Counted from the stretch's first letter, positions 47,961 to 58,620 are shown. The stretch: 64,000 bases of DNA from Prostheceraeus crozeri (GCA_907163375.1 CAJQUW010005296.1:372001-436000), one strand, 5' to 3'. Notes: generated by a model from the sequence alone, not told the origin. Program-made: numbers and translations.

Positions 47961-47986
47961 GAACGGAAAGTTCCAGGGCTTCACCC
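47961..47986. repeat. degenerate hairpin pair in polymerase gene
   Basis: GGAA-ag-TTCC (47,965-47,974), then GGGC-ttc-ACCC with one unpaired position. Confidence 0.6.
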
Positions 47987-49040
47987 GATTCTGAAAATGA
48001 TAATTCTGAAAATGATAATTATGAAAAAAGTGTAGCTGAACAAAGTAAAGAAAAATATTTATTTGAACAAAAACCATTATGTTGGGGAATGTACATTCAT
48101 TCAAATTATCCTGAATTATTTAAATCAGAATATTTTCAATACTATGGTGAAGATAGTTCAGAAATGTTTACAAAGAAAGTAGAAGAATTACAAAATTATT
48201 TTTCACAATTGCTTGAAACAAATATACCAATGATGCCATTAACAGAAAAAGAAAAATTAAATTTTGTTAATGAAACAAATTGTTATTACTGTGGAAAAGA
48301 ATTTGCAAAAAATTATAAAAATGGCAGAGGTAGATATATTGATAAGGTAAAAGATCATGATCATCTAAATGGATTATATAGAGGTGCAGCACATAATTCT
48401 TGTAATCTTAATGCTAATAAATTTAAATATAACTTTTGTTCCTCTATATTTCTATAATGGTTCTAAATATGATTTCCATCTAGTAATGAAAGATTTATTT
48501 CATCTGAAAAATTACAACTACAACAAATAAATGTACTATGTAAAACAGAAGAAGAATATTTTTCAATGCAATTAGGTTGTATTAGAATTTTAGATGCATT
48601 TAGATTTTTTACTCCTTATTCATTAGATGTAATGGGAAAAACTTTGAAACCTGAACAATGTAAAATATTAAATAAATATAATTTAAAACCTTTAAAAGGA
48701 ATATTTCCGTATGAGTACATAACTGGAGATTTTAATTCTGTGAATAAAATTATGGAAGAAAAACAACTTCCTCCAATAAATAAATTTAAATCAACATTAA
48801 AAACAATCACAATTATCTAAAGAAGACTATGCAGAAGCTGAAAAGAATTGGAGAGAGTTAAATTGTAGAACAATGTATGATTATACAATGAAATATCTTC
48901 AGATAGATGTATTAATACTAGCTGATCTTTTCGAAAACTTTCGTGATATGTGTTTAGAATATTACGGAATAGATCCATGTTATTGTTATTCTACACCAGG
49001 TTTAACATGGCTAGCAGGATTAAAACATACTGGTGTTCAA

Positions 49041-49064
49041 GCCGATGGCTCTAGGACAAAGTCC
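49041..49064. repeat. paired hairpins in polymerase gene
   Basis: GCC-gat-GGC (49,041-49,049), then GGAC-aaa-GTCC (49,054-49,064). Located where related polymerases read straight from a GLTWLAGLK-type motif to the next conserved block, so it looks inserted. Confidence 0.78.
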
Positions 49065-49402
49065 GTTAAACTTAAACATTATAAAGAAAATACATATGAT
49101 AAATTATTATTTTTTGAATCTGGAATTAGAGGTGGAGTTTCATCAGTTTTAGGTAATAGATATGTTAAATGTTATAATAAGAAAGTAAATCCACAAGAAT
49201 ATGGAATAATGAAACCTTTATCTCCAGAAGAAAAAGAAAAAATATTAGAAATTTTTCGAACGAAACGAGAAGGAGTAGAACGTGAAAATGCAATTGATGA
49301 ATTCATGAGAGAAAACTATTTGTTATATTATGATTTTAATAGCTTATATTCTTCTTGCATGATACAAGAATTACCAACAGGTGAGATGGAATGGTGTAAT
49401 AT

Positions 49403-49439
49403 TCGTACGACATCAGAGATGTCTACTAGGGCTTCGCCC
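49403..49439. repeat. triple palindrome in polymerase gene, copy 3
   Basis: TCGTACGA (49,403-49,410), overlapping GACATC-aga-GATGTC (49,409-49,423), GGGC-ttc-GCCC (49,429-49,439). Lies just after polymerase motif A. Confidence 0.9.
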
Positions 49440-50622
49440 GTTCTAGATTATCAAAAAACATATGATGGAAAATATAATCATGGTTATATATATGAAGTTG
49501 ATTTAGTATACCCTGATGAAATAAAAGATAAAACAAAATATTTTCCTTTCTGTCCCGAAAACAAAATTCCTAATATAGAAGATTTTTCAGATTATCAAAA
49601 ATCTTTAATTCCTAAGAAATACAGACCAACAAAAAAACTAATGTTAACACAAAGTAATAAAGAAAAGTATGTTGTTGAAGGAAGAATGCTAGATTGGTAT
49701 TTAGATCATGGAATGATTCTCACAAAAATTCACCGGAAACTAGTGTATAGAAAATCTAGGTGGTTAAAAAATTATATAGAGTTCAATATTGAAAAACGCA
49801 AAATAGCTAAAAGAAATAAAGATGATTTTGGAAACGTGTTCTTCAAATTAATGAATAATGCATTTTACGGTAAGACTTTAGAAAATGTGCGTAATAGACA
49901 AAATATTGAAATAGTTTATGATAAAGATAGGTTTCAAAATTTAACAAGGAAACCTACATATAAAAGAACTACTAGATTTAGTGATGAACTATGTGCTGTA
50001 CATTTACGTCGAATCAGCGTAAGACATGATAAGTTTAATTTTATTGGATTCACTATATTAGAATTAGCTTAACTATTTATGTATAGATTTATATATGATT
50101 ATTTAGCACCTGCTTATGGCAAAAACTATAAATTACACTTTACAGATACCGATACACTTGTTAAAAAAATAGATAAAATAAAATATATCATTCATCCTTC
50201 TGATTTATGTAAAGTAAAAGATGAATTAGAAGGAAATGAAGATTTCATAACAGAAGCTATATTTTTAAAATCTAAATGTTACTGTTATGATACAACTAAT
50301 AATATTAAAACACATAAAACATTAAAAGGAATTTCAAAGGCATCAGTGGCTAATCAAATAACATTTCAAGATTATAAAAATGCATTATTTAATAATGAAA
50401 TAAAAACAGCATGTAATTATAGACTTAATTCAAAGAAACATAAAATGTATTTAAAAGAAGAACATAAATTAGCATTAGATCCATTTGATGATAAAAGAAA
50501 AATTTTACCTGATGGAATAACTACTGAACCTTTTTAATTTTCTAATTTCTAAGATAGACAAATTTGATATATACATAAAATAAAAAAAAAATATTATAAC
50601 ACTATATTTGTATATTTTTTTA

Positions 50623-51390
50623 TCACTCGGTAAACAAATCTTCTATAACTCTATCATGAATTTTTTTATCAATATTAATTGTAATGAAGCCATAATCTTT
50701 TGACCAAGCATTGTTACACGATTGTTTAAATTCATCTTTATTTCTTACACATAAATCTCTTAACAAATCACTTAAGTTTCTTGCATTTATTTCAAATAGT
50801 ATAAATATATTTGCATTCTTTCTAATAACACTTCCGTCTAATGAATACATACTTTGTGTTAAATAAAAAACACTACAGTTATTATGTCTACCTCTTGTGA
50901 AATAATTTCTCTGAACTGACTGATTTCTATCATTAACACAATCATCAAAAATTACACAATGTTTCATTGTTTTATCTAGTTTACTAGGATCTTGCATATT
51001 ACCACTATCATCTATTAATTGTATCTTTATATGGTTATTTTTATTAGATTCTACTAACTGATTATTTTTTGCTGCTTCTTCACACCACGAACTTATTTCT
51101 TCTTCATCTTCAGATTTTTCATATTCTTTGAATAATGAAGCAATTGCTGTTTTTTAAAGATTATTTTCAAATCCATATTTTAAAAATTGATAGACGAGTT
51201 GTTCTGCTGTTGTTGTATAAATTATAAGATTGTTATAATCCAAAAAATTTGGAGTAGTTAAAATTTTAAATAATAGATATGTTTTTCCACATCCTGATCT
51301 TCCACAAATAACTGACAAAACTTTATTAGATAAATTTGGATGATGATTAAATTTAAGTTTTTTTTATTTAATGGTAGTACTTCACTCATT
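50623..51390 (-). pseudogene. genome-packaging ATPase (FtsK-HerA/A32 type), two lesions
   Basis: Walker A GRSGCGKTYLL (about 51,300), Walker B HCVIFDDCVND (about 50,950), then FTRGRHNNCSVFYLTQSMYS, the conserved arginine-rich and sensor region of Polinton and NCLDV packaging ATPases. It would pump DNA into capsids. Start ATG at 51,390; a 1-nt shift lies in an A8 run near 51,365, and an in-frame TAA at 51,154-51,156 separates Walker A from B. Otherwise the frame is well preserved. Confidence 0.88.
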
Positions 51391-51439
51391 TTTTAATAAA
51401 AAAATTTTATTTTTATTTTTTTTGTTTCTAAAGAAGAAG

Positions 51440-51495
51440 AAGAAAATTAAACTTCTCTTGCTTCGCGTAGGAGTTTATACCTCTCGAACGGGAGT
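51440..51495. repeat. 25-bp direct repeat between ATPase and penton genes
   Basis: GAGTTTATACCTCTCGAAC occurs twice in tandem (about 51,470-51,519), the second copy inside the 3' end of the penton-like gene. Confidence 0.8.
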
Positions 51496-52284
51496 TTATA
51501 CCTCTCGAACCAAAAGATCTATCATAATCTCTTCACCTCCAAAATTTATTTCTTGTCCTTTTTCATCAGTGATTCTAATGTTAATGTTGTTAATAGTTTT
51601 TCTTGTAATAGGGAAATATATTAATGTTTGTGGAATTACATTTAATCTATAACCAATGGGTACAGTAAAAGCTGGAAAACTGAATATTAAATTTGACAAT
51701 TTACCATTTATATATCCTCCTTCAATAATGTCACAATGTACAACAATTGAATTTATTTCAGTTATTTTTGGAATCTTCTCACCTAAATGATAACCTTGAC
51801 TATAGGTTTGTTTATTAAATCCTAATAGCTTTGACAATGATCTATCATGATTAAAATCAACTTGATGATTTTCGTCTAAAGTAAGAGAAAATTTATTAAC
51901 TGCCGGTTCAACTGCGAAATGTAATTGTTTCTTATCTTTAAATGGTATACCTAAATGTCTCTTAATTTCATTTGATATTGTTTCAACTTCGTAAGAACCA
52001 GGAAGAAAAGTTAGTATTTTCCATGTTTTGCCTTTATCAGTAGAATATCTAAATTGATCATTCACATCTTTTATAACATTTTGAATAGTGTTAAATGTAA
52101 AGAAACTAGTCAATGCAATTTGATAATTTTTATTTTGTTCCAAATGTAGAATGGGTTCTAAATTACAAGTGTGTGATGAAGTAGTTGTTATAATTTCTAA
52201 CGTCGTACTAAATTTTGATGAACCCAAAATCTCTGTCAATTTTTCTAAATGATTATTAATTTTGTCTAAATCTGCTGAACACAT
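51496..52284 (-). CDS. penton-like minor capsid protein
   Basis: 262 codons, open. The Polinton penton-like (single jelly-roll) pattern is clear: YQIALTSFFTFNTI, FLPGSYEVETISNEIKRHL, LSKLLGFNKQTYSQGYH, INSIVVHCDIIEGGYINGKL, FTVPIGYRLNVIP, and the closing INNINIRITDEKGQEINFGG. The family forms the pentameric vertices of virions. Start MCSADLDKINNHL at 52,284. Upstream lie tandem AGATAAAAATCAT repeats (52,310-52,380). Confidence 0.88.
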   Translation of the reverse strand: MCSADLDKINNHLEKLTEILGSSKFSTTLEIITTTSSHTCNLEPILHLEQNKNYQIALTSFFTFNTIQNVIKDVNDQFRYSTDKGKTWKILTFLPGSYEVETISNEIKRHLGIPFKDKKQLHFAVEPAVNKFSLTLDENHQVDFNHDRSLSKLLGFNKQTYSQGYHLGEKIPKITEINSIVVHCDIIEGGYINGKLSNLIFSFPAFTVPIGYRLNVIPQTLIYFPITRKTINNINIRITDEKGQEINFGGEEIMIDLLVREV

Positions 52285-52309
52285 TTTTTAGTTAAAATTT
52301 TGAATAAAT

Positions 52310-52380
52310 ATTATAGATAAAAATCGTAGATAAAAATCATAGATAAAAATCATAAATAAAAATCATAGATAAAAATTAGA
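52310..52380. repeat. AT-rich 16-bp direct repeats
   Basis: Five variants of ATAGATAAAAATCAT directly upstream of the penton-like gene (on its strand); perhaps promoter sequence. Confidence 0.85.
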
Positions 52381-52399
52381 AACAACATATTTCAGCTAC

Positions 52400-52433
52400 G
52401 GGCGAAGCCCTTAAAGACATCAGAGATGTCCGG
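52400..52433. repeat. paired hairpins at the 3' end of a minus-strand gene
   Basis: GGGC-gaa-GCCC (52,400-52,410), GACATC-aga-GATGTC (52,416-52,430), then CCGG. It is the reverse complement of the polymerase-gene copies, matching the opposite direction of this gene. Confidence 0.92.
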
Positions 52434-53243
52434 TTATACTTTTATAATCTTCTTCATTTAGAATCTTCTTTTGTAACAGTCTTTTCAATATAGCATGAGT
52501 TTCATTGAAACTAGAATTATGTCCTTCTTTTATTGCAGATATTAAAATATTTAATCTATTTAGTAATTCTTGTGGATCATCTGGTAAAAATATGGTTGTT
52601 TCTGTTTTCTGTTTTTCAGATAAACCTTTTCCTACTTTAACTCCCGTTGATAATAAATTTTCTAATTCTCTATAACGTTTAAGAGTTTTTCCTGCTTTAA
52701 CTCTATCTAACATAGCTTTATATTTTATGAGATCTTCTACAGCATAATTATTTAAATCTGCTCCTCTTAAAAGATCAACAAAATTTCTATCTAAACTAAA
52801 AGGAGATTTATCTGGTGAAAAAATTAAACCTCGAAAAGGTTGTGGAAATATTTCTTTTTGTCCGAGATAAAATCAAGGTATTGTTTTTCCATCTATAAAT
52901 GAAATAGAATGTTCAAATTACATAGACTTTGGTAATTTCTTATTAATGTTTGATTCTAGTAATCCATAGTCATCTAATATAGATTTTGTGCTCTGGATCT
53001 GTTACATCAATTTGTTTATCATTATTTGTACTTTCTTTTTCAAGAGTTTTAAATGGTTTTCATAGTTTTCTCAAAATCAGTTTTAACTTGCTCGGTTTGC
53101 TGCATTTTTTCAAACATATCAGATTGAATACCAGCTTTTATCATTCTATGTTGAAGATGATTTTCTTTCATAATATTTCTTTGTTTTATTAACTCTTCTA
53201 ATTGTTTTATTCTTTTAAAATTATCAGCTCTAATTTTATCCAT
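52420..53243 (-). pseudogene. unknown conserved-looking Polinton gene, stops and shifts
   Basis: Starts MDKIRADNFKRIKQLEELI at 53,243 with a coiled-coil first part; after shifts near 53,050 and 52,990 it continues in one frame through NFVDLLRGADLNNYAVEDL and ends in a 97-codon open part (MLDRVKAGKTLKRYRELENL). In-frame TAA at 52,918 and TGA at 52,873. The C-terminus and stop are encoded by a hairpin pair. Polintons often hold an unassigned gene here whose product has a G..K..G-type and D...Y...L pattern; I cannot assign function. Confidence 0.55.
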
Positions 53244-53364
53244 TTTTAAAATATAATATTTGAATTTTGTGGTAACATTGGAATACAGCAAAAACATTTT
53301 ACTGTACAAATTATTTTTTTATTGCTTTGTTGTCTGACATCTTTTCGTTTAAAGTTTTCTCGTT

Positions 53365-54081
53365 TTAAGTTTTGTTTAATAAAGTTTTGTTTAATAAAGT
53401 TTTGCTTAAATTTTCGCTTAAAGTTTTTAGCTCTTCTAAAAAAAATTTGTCATTTTCTTCATTAGAAATTTTACCATCACTAGAAATTTTGCCATCCTGT
53501 TTATTCTTATCATCAACTTTTTCGGACTGTAATTGAAAGGTTTGATTTACTTCATTAGCTATTTGATCAAATTTTTCAATCTCATCTAACGTAATAACAT
53601 TATCATCACATACTCTTTGAAAGTAGTAATGTAGTTTATCATAGACTTCTTTAATATGTAAATGCTTAGTTTTTAATGATTTTCGTTTCTTAGTTATTAA
53701 AGATTTATCTAACATTGTAACAAGTGAAGTTGCAAAAACACCCGTACCTGTTAAAGCTGTAGCAACTACTGGAATTACTAAAACACCTGAAGATATAACA
53801 ATAGTGAGAGCGCCTAAACTTATTGTTAAACATGCTCCAACGCCTTGTGTCACATTCTTAGCTATCGTCCATCTCTTTCTTAATTTTTTATAATGCTCTA
53901 ATCTTAATAATAATTGAGATTCCTTATCTTTCATATACCTAACTCTATCTTTGTGTTTTTCTTTGTTCATTTTTTCAATGTCCATTAAAGTAGAACTACG
54001 TTCATATGATAACGAAGGATATATTCCTGCGGTTTCTTCCACTTTTGTTTCTTCCATTTTTAAAGAAATATTTTCAGTCAC
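53365..54081 (-). CDS. two-helix membrane protein, start inside right terminal repeat
   Basis: 238 codons, open. A charged N-terminus (SYERSSTLMDIEKMNKEKH) precedes two adjacent hydrophobic segments (ACLTISLGALTIVISSGVLV; PVVATALTGTGVFATSLV) and a charged helical tail with VCDDNVITLDEIEKF; the end is a tandem LLNKTLLNKT. This layout is a recurrent Polinton protein of unknown role, presumably membrane-active. The first nine codons lie within the right terminal inverted repeat; an alternative start is the Met at 54,057. Confidence 0.72.
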   Translation of the reverse strand: MTENISLKMEETKVEETAGIYPSLSYERSSTLMDIEKMNKEKHKDRVRYMKDKESQLLLRLEHYKKLRKRWTIAKNVTQGVGACLTISLGALTIVISSGVLVIPVVATALTGTGVFATSLVTMLDKSLITKKRKSLKTKHLHIKEVYDKLHYYFQRVCDDNVITLDEIEKFDQIANEVNQTFQLQSEKVDDKNKQDGKISSDGKISNEENDKFFLEELKTLSENLSKTLLNKTLLNKT

Positions 54082-54500
54082 ATGATATATTTTAAAAACC
54101 TGAAAGATGGATAAAATTCATGAATTTGAAGTTCTCAACTTTTATGATTTTCGGTGTCCTGGAACGGTCATGATTTTCAAGGTAAAAATTGTAATTCTCA
54201 AATTTGAGATTCTTAACTTTTATGATTTTCGGTGTCCTGGAACGGTCATGATTTTGGGAGTAAAAATTGTAATTCTCAAATTTGAGATTTTGAAAAATTT
54301 GAAAAATTGGGTATTTTTAAAAACGCTTAAATTTTCGCCCTTCGGCCTTCGGCCACGTGAAATTTGAAGTCCACCTAAATTTTTGAAATTTTTGAAATTT
54401 TGTTTTTTTGAAAAAACCCACAAAAGTGTGACATCCGGCGCAAGCGAAGCGAAGCAAAGCGAAGCGAAGCGTCGCGCCGGATGTCACACTATATACTACT
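54055..54500. repeat. Polinton right terminal inverted repeat (446 bp)
   Basis: Inverted copy of 36,794-37,161 with one extra tandem copy of a 78-bp segment (starts at 54,139 and 54,217, TTTTATGATTTTCGGTGTCC). The GC-rich palindrome is at 54,426-54,489. Confidence 0.95.
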
Positions 54501-54506
54501 GCTGTC

Positions 54507-57111
54507 AATCATACTTGAATCACCGATAATCATATCTGAAGCTTCCAAGCAAGCTCTCAAGAAGCCTGCATTTTGATCAGAATTAAAGCACCATTCATAA
54601 TCTCATAGACACCATCTAAATGCTATTTATATAGTAAGTGTGTCTTCATATTCGTAGACATGCGTATTCATGATTCGAAATATGCAAGGGCAGGTTTGCT
54701 TTTTATACTGTAATTATGAGTTCAGTAAAGAAAATTTTCATGTTTTTAATTACTTGTCCCGCCTAAAAAATAGGGAGAGAAAATCATGACGCATGTCGCA
54801 GAATGCGATCTACATGTGATGTGAAGAACACTCAGGTCATTCAATCCATTGATAGAATCTTTCTTAGGCAGACGATTATGCCTGTGTGTGTGTCATGGAA
54901 GCTCATATCCCGGCAATGTCCGATGATATAAATTTGTGTTCGTCTTGACTGCAGCTCAGACTTAAGCTCGACTGTGTATTTACGCATTATCAATAAAGGG
55001 CCAAGTTTAAGAGGGCGTCAAGGATAAAAGTATCTTAAAAATCTCAAACAGATATTAATCAAGTTAGATTTTAACTATTTTTAATAATTTAGCAACTTTA
55101 ATTCTTCCCAACTTGAAAAAAGTTTGTATAAAGCCCAGTCTCGTTTTCCAATCTGATAGACTCTATCCGCTTGTTCGATAGCTAGCAGTCGCAAGAATGA
55201 AAATGCAAGCGAAAAAGTCAATCATAATAATTCGTGACTTTAACGCGACGAAGATTCCAATTGTGAAAGACTGATGCAGCATTCAATCTTTATCTAGGAG
55301 GATCGCTATACCTTCAGTAATAACGAATAGTTCTGTTTATTTTTATCTGATGTGAGGTTCATGACCTTTTTAAACTTTCTAGCATTGTCCCTGTCGGTGC
55401 ATGAAGTAAAGAAAAACGTCTCCGGGCTGCAAACGATCAAACAAAGTTGTGTATGCAGTGAAGAGCCAGAGCAAGTTCATGTCCGAGCAAACTAGGAAAA
55501 AACAATACTGTTGAAATATGCTACTCGTACACAAACATCAACTCAATGTTGATCTTTTCTTTGCAGCAAACATTGTGAGCTTGTTCTGATGTTATGAATC
55601 GCAAATTTCTGGATGTTCTTTAGGGCATACTTCAATATTTCAATTCTTTAGTTTAAGTCAATTGGAGCGCTCTTTAGTTATGCGTAAAAGAATTTAACAA
55701 TAAATTACGATTAAGTAATTTAAATGTTTTGTGAGAAGATTCATTTGTAGACCACGCATTTCGTATTTAGAAAAGGACAATAAAATTCAGCAGGTTCAGG
55801 GTCCGATCAATATGAGCCCCTAGAATGAATTTCTCGCCATAAGATTAAGTCTGAAGTATACTTTGACTGAGCGATGGACTAACAAGGCATCAAAGATGAA
55901 AGATTTTCCTAATCATTTTTCGTAGTTAAGAGTATGGTCAATTATATTCCGCTCTGACTGAGAAAGCAAAAATGATATTGCACACGCTTTTGTAGGATTC
56001 CCTTGCTATAGGATTTTCAGTTCATTGGCGTGACAGCTCGCTTTACTGTTGTTGAGCAATAAGATTATATATTTCGCATGACGTAGCATCCATGGGCTTC
56101 TCCCACTCAGCATCCTGAGTTTTGGAAACAAAGAAGAATTAAAAGAAGATTGCATTTCAAAGGCAGCATGATGGCTTGCATTAGTTCATCGACTCAGTAA
56201 ACAAAGGAGGACATAAGTTAATGAAGGAATTCAATCTCCGAGCAGTGCACTGTTCGGGAAAATGGTCCATGTCAAAGGTATGACACGGTCCGTATAACAA
56301 GGCCTTCTGAATTGCAGATTCTTTGTAAGTTATTTGTCTAGATTTTACAAGAAAACAGATAATTGTGCAATGTAAAAAAAAATCTTATGCAGTGCACTTC
56401 CGCATAAAATCTGGATAAGATCCGTATTTTGATGATATAGGTAAAAGTGCGAATAAGAAAATATAGTCCACATTCTGGACAGGTGCTATTTGAGGTGCAA
56501 AAGAGAAAACGGGTCCGATGAGCTTATGAGCAGTGGCGTGAGCATATTTCACAGGTGCCAAAAACTTTCTTTTAAAATTGAAATGACAAACAAAGTTATT
56601 TATGGCTCATTTCATCAAGTGTGACATATATAATTATCAAATGATTAATATAATTAAAAAATCTTAAGAAAAAATAAAAAGTCATTTTTTCATTGGCAAT
56701 TTGAGTTGCAAACATTTTGCATGGCACCTTGTATGCATTGACAAATCAACCAAGGTAGGCATTGTGATAGAAATTCTCCTTCTGGTACATTGGTAGAAGC
56801 TGATGAATGCGTTTATATCATGGTCCCTATACAGTGACTGTGCGGACATTTGGATGCGAGCCCTTATGTACCTTCGATAAGTACCATTTAGCTAAACCAA
56901 ATCAGGACCGTGCGTTTATCTTGCATCGTAGGACCTAGGGGTCCACCTCAAATGTTCCCTGTTCCGATAGATAGAACCTTTTGGAAACAGGGCTACTATA
57001 CAATCTGTCCCACATTATTAGTCACCCCCTACTTTTTCATGCATTTGTCTATAAATGAAGAATGATTTCTATTTTCAAGTTATACAATGATATGATGTCT
57101 ATCATATGATA
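54507..57111. other. no gene recognised
   Basis: Unassigned flank of the Polinton; its left end carries the GCTGTC duplicate. No terminal repeats or coding families seen in 2.6 kb. Confidence 0.45.
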
Positions 57112-58620
57112 TTAAGCCCCTCTATAATTATATTTATTATTCATAAGCAACAAAAAACAGCAAGTTTCCATCAAATATGTACTTGTAATAGGACATACAT
57201 GTAATTGCATGCAAATTATAAAATTATCGGGAAAACATGATAAAAATGAGTATTTTGTATGTCCACCTTTCTCTAGAATGAGAGCAGCAATTCTATCAGG
57301 CATGGAATCGACGAGACGCTGACATGTCCTGATGATAGTAGGGTCTTGGTGCCACGCCTTGATCAATGCTGCAATTAGTTCCGATTTCGTCTTCAGGGTT
57401 TGGTGCTGGAGCCTTTTATTCACAATACCCCAAAGCATTTCTATAGGATTCATGTCTGGACTGTTCTCAGACCAATCAAGTACAGTGACATTATTGGCCT
57501 GGATACAGCTCATTGAGACCTAGATGTGTGGCATGTTGCCCCGTCTTGCATAAAAATCCAGTTAGGGGCCATCCATAAAGGACGTCCGCAGCGGGGGGAA
57601 GGGGGGGTCAGTCAAATGCGGACAGTTGCGGACGGGGAGAGGGGGGAGGGGGCAAGAAAAAGCGGACGTCCGCTTATTCACAAGTTAAATCACTTTTGAC
57701 ACCGGATGGTTAGCGTTTTAAGTTCATCTCTTCATTGTGAAGGAATGGTAGACTAATGACTTGTTAATCTGCGATCCCACGAAACAGATGATGTTTTATT
57801 ATTACAGATGAGTTTGAATAAAGATGTTTACGTTTGACAGCATCTCATATTTTTGTTGACAAATTCTGATGAAAATTGATTAATGAAATTAAGATAAGTA
57901 ATATATGTAAACCGATGGACTATAAAAGAAATTAGTACATCAAATCGTTGACTAGTTTATAAAATCGTATAGATCTATAAATGTGCTGTCATGTAGTATA
58001 TAGTATTCAAACGGGAGTTTGGCTTTTCTGTTATTAAGCTTTATAGTATATGTTACCAGAGTGTATGTTGTGAAGGTGTTTAATCTGTCTTTTAAGAATG
58101 TAAAATTTAAAAATTTGAAGATTGAGCAAGAAAATCGGTTGAAATTATTCCGTGGCTGACGTAGGATCATCACAAAAAATCTGACAGACTCTGTTATAAC
58201 ATGTACGTTTATCAAGAAATAATCTAATAAATTATGTAGGTTAAGGACATATAGGCCTATGTACCAAAACGAAAAATAAGATGCAAGCAGGGCTAAGATG
58301 CAACGAGACTAAATACCTAAGTGATAGTAACTCAGTTTCATAGCTAATACTGAAGGCTTATAAATGCGGACGTCCGGGGGGGAGGGGGGGTTCGAAAATC
58401 CGGACACCTGCGGACAGAGGGGGAGGGGGGTCAAAAATAGTCCATTTTCTGCGGACGTCCTTTATGGATGGCCCCTTATGGTTGTCGCCAAACAAATCCG
58501 TTGCTTGGGGGATCAGCCCAGTCTCGATAACATGCTTGTATTTAATACTGTTCATCGTTCCTTCAACGAGGAACTTCGGTCTGTTACTTTTGAAGTCTGC
58601 CTCTTCGGACCACATTTACC
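57112..58620 (-). pseudogene. Tc1/mariner transposase, interrupted by Harbinger-type MITE
   Basis: Right part (58,476-58,620): MWSEEADFKS and RPKFLVEGTMNSIKYKHVI, the first-Asp/Glu region of Tc1-type DDE transposases. Left part (57,112-57,560): FMQDGATCHTSR and VTVLDWSENSPDMNPIEMLW, the second Asp and final acidic residue regions. A MITE with a TTA duplication lies between; removing it and one TTA joins the frame immediately before the FMQDGA motif. One further 1-nt shift lies near 57,520. The N-terminal paired helix-turn-helix is missing. Confidence 0.87.
57565..58475. mobile_element. Harbinger-type MITE with GGACGTCCGC ends (911 bp)
   Basis: Inverted ends GGGGCCATCCATAAAGGACG; perfect 3-bp duplication TTA (57,562-57,564; 58,476-58,478), as in PIF/Harbinger. 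GGACGTCCG and G-runs are repeated near both ends. No gene inside. Confidence 0.9.

Larger units (their letters stand above)
45986..50537 (+). pseudogene. protein-primed family B DNA polymerase (DNA_pol_B_2), six lesions
   Basis: About 1,500 codons. Order: C2H2 finger (FYCNLCKKKLQTKRSYQSHL), N-terminal domain (DDCCFLWSIIAHLHP), a coiled-coil stretch, a second finger (FPCLQCMTSFRTKEEMNRHL), exonuclease motif I (FTIYCDFEAYN), a Cys-His cluster (NCYYCGKEF, DHDHLNG), exonuclease III (YLQIDVLILADLFENF), polymerase A (YYDFNSLYSSCMIQELP), B (KLMNNAFYGKTLENV) and C (FTDTDT). It would copy the element from protein-primed ends. In-frame TAA at 47,306, 47,534 and 50,070; 1-nt shifts near 48,445, 48,515 and 48,802. 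Four GC-rich hairpin clusters are translated within it (SSRASP-type peptides). Confidence 0.92.
36794..54500. mobile_element. complete Polinton/Maverick element (17,707 bp)
   Basis: Terminal inverted repeats begin AGTAGTATATAGTG and are flanked by a perfect 6-bp duplication GCTGTC (36,788-36,793; 54,501-54,506), the Polinton length. The AT-rich interior carries the family's core set: adenain-like protease, rve integrase, protein-primed family B polymerase, FtsK/A32-type ATPase, predicted major and penton-like capsid proteins, plus PLA2, fibre-like, coiled-coil and membrane proteins. Nine of fourteen genes have stops or shifts. Gene order: two rightward genes, six leftward, two rightward, four leftward. 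Confidence 0.97.

Noticed and set aside
45986-50537. Alternative genetic code with TAA as sense
   Set aside because: Terminal stops in the same element use TAA, and frameshifts coexist with stops, so decay or assembly error is simpler.
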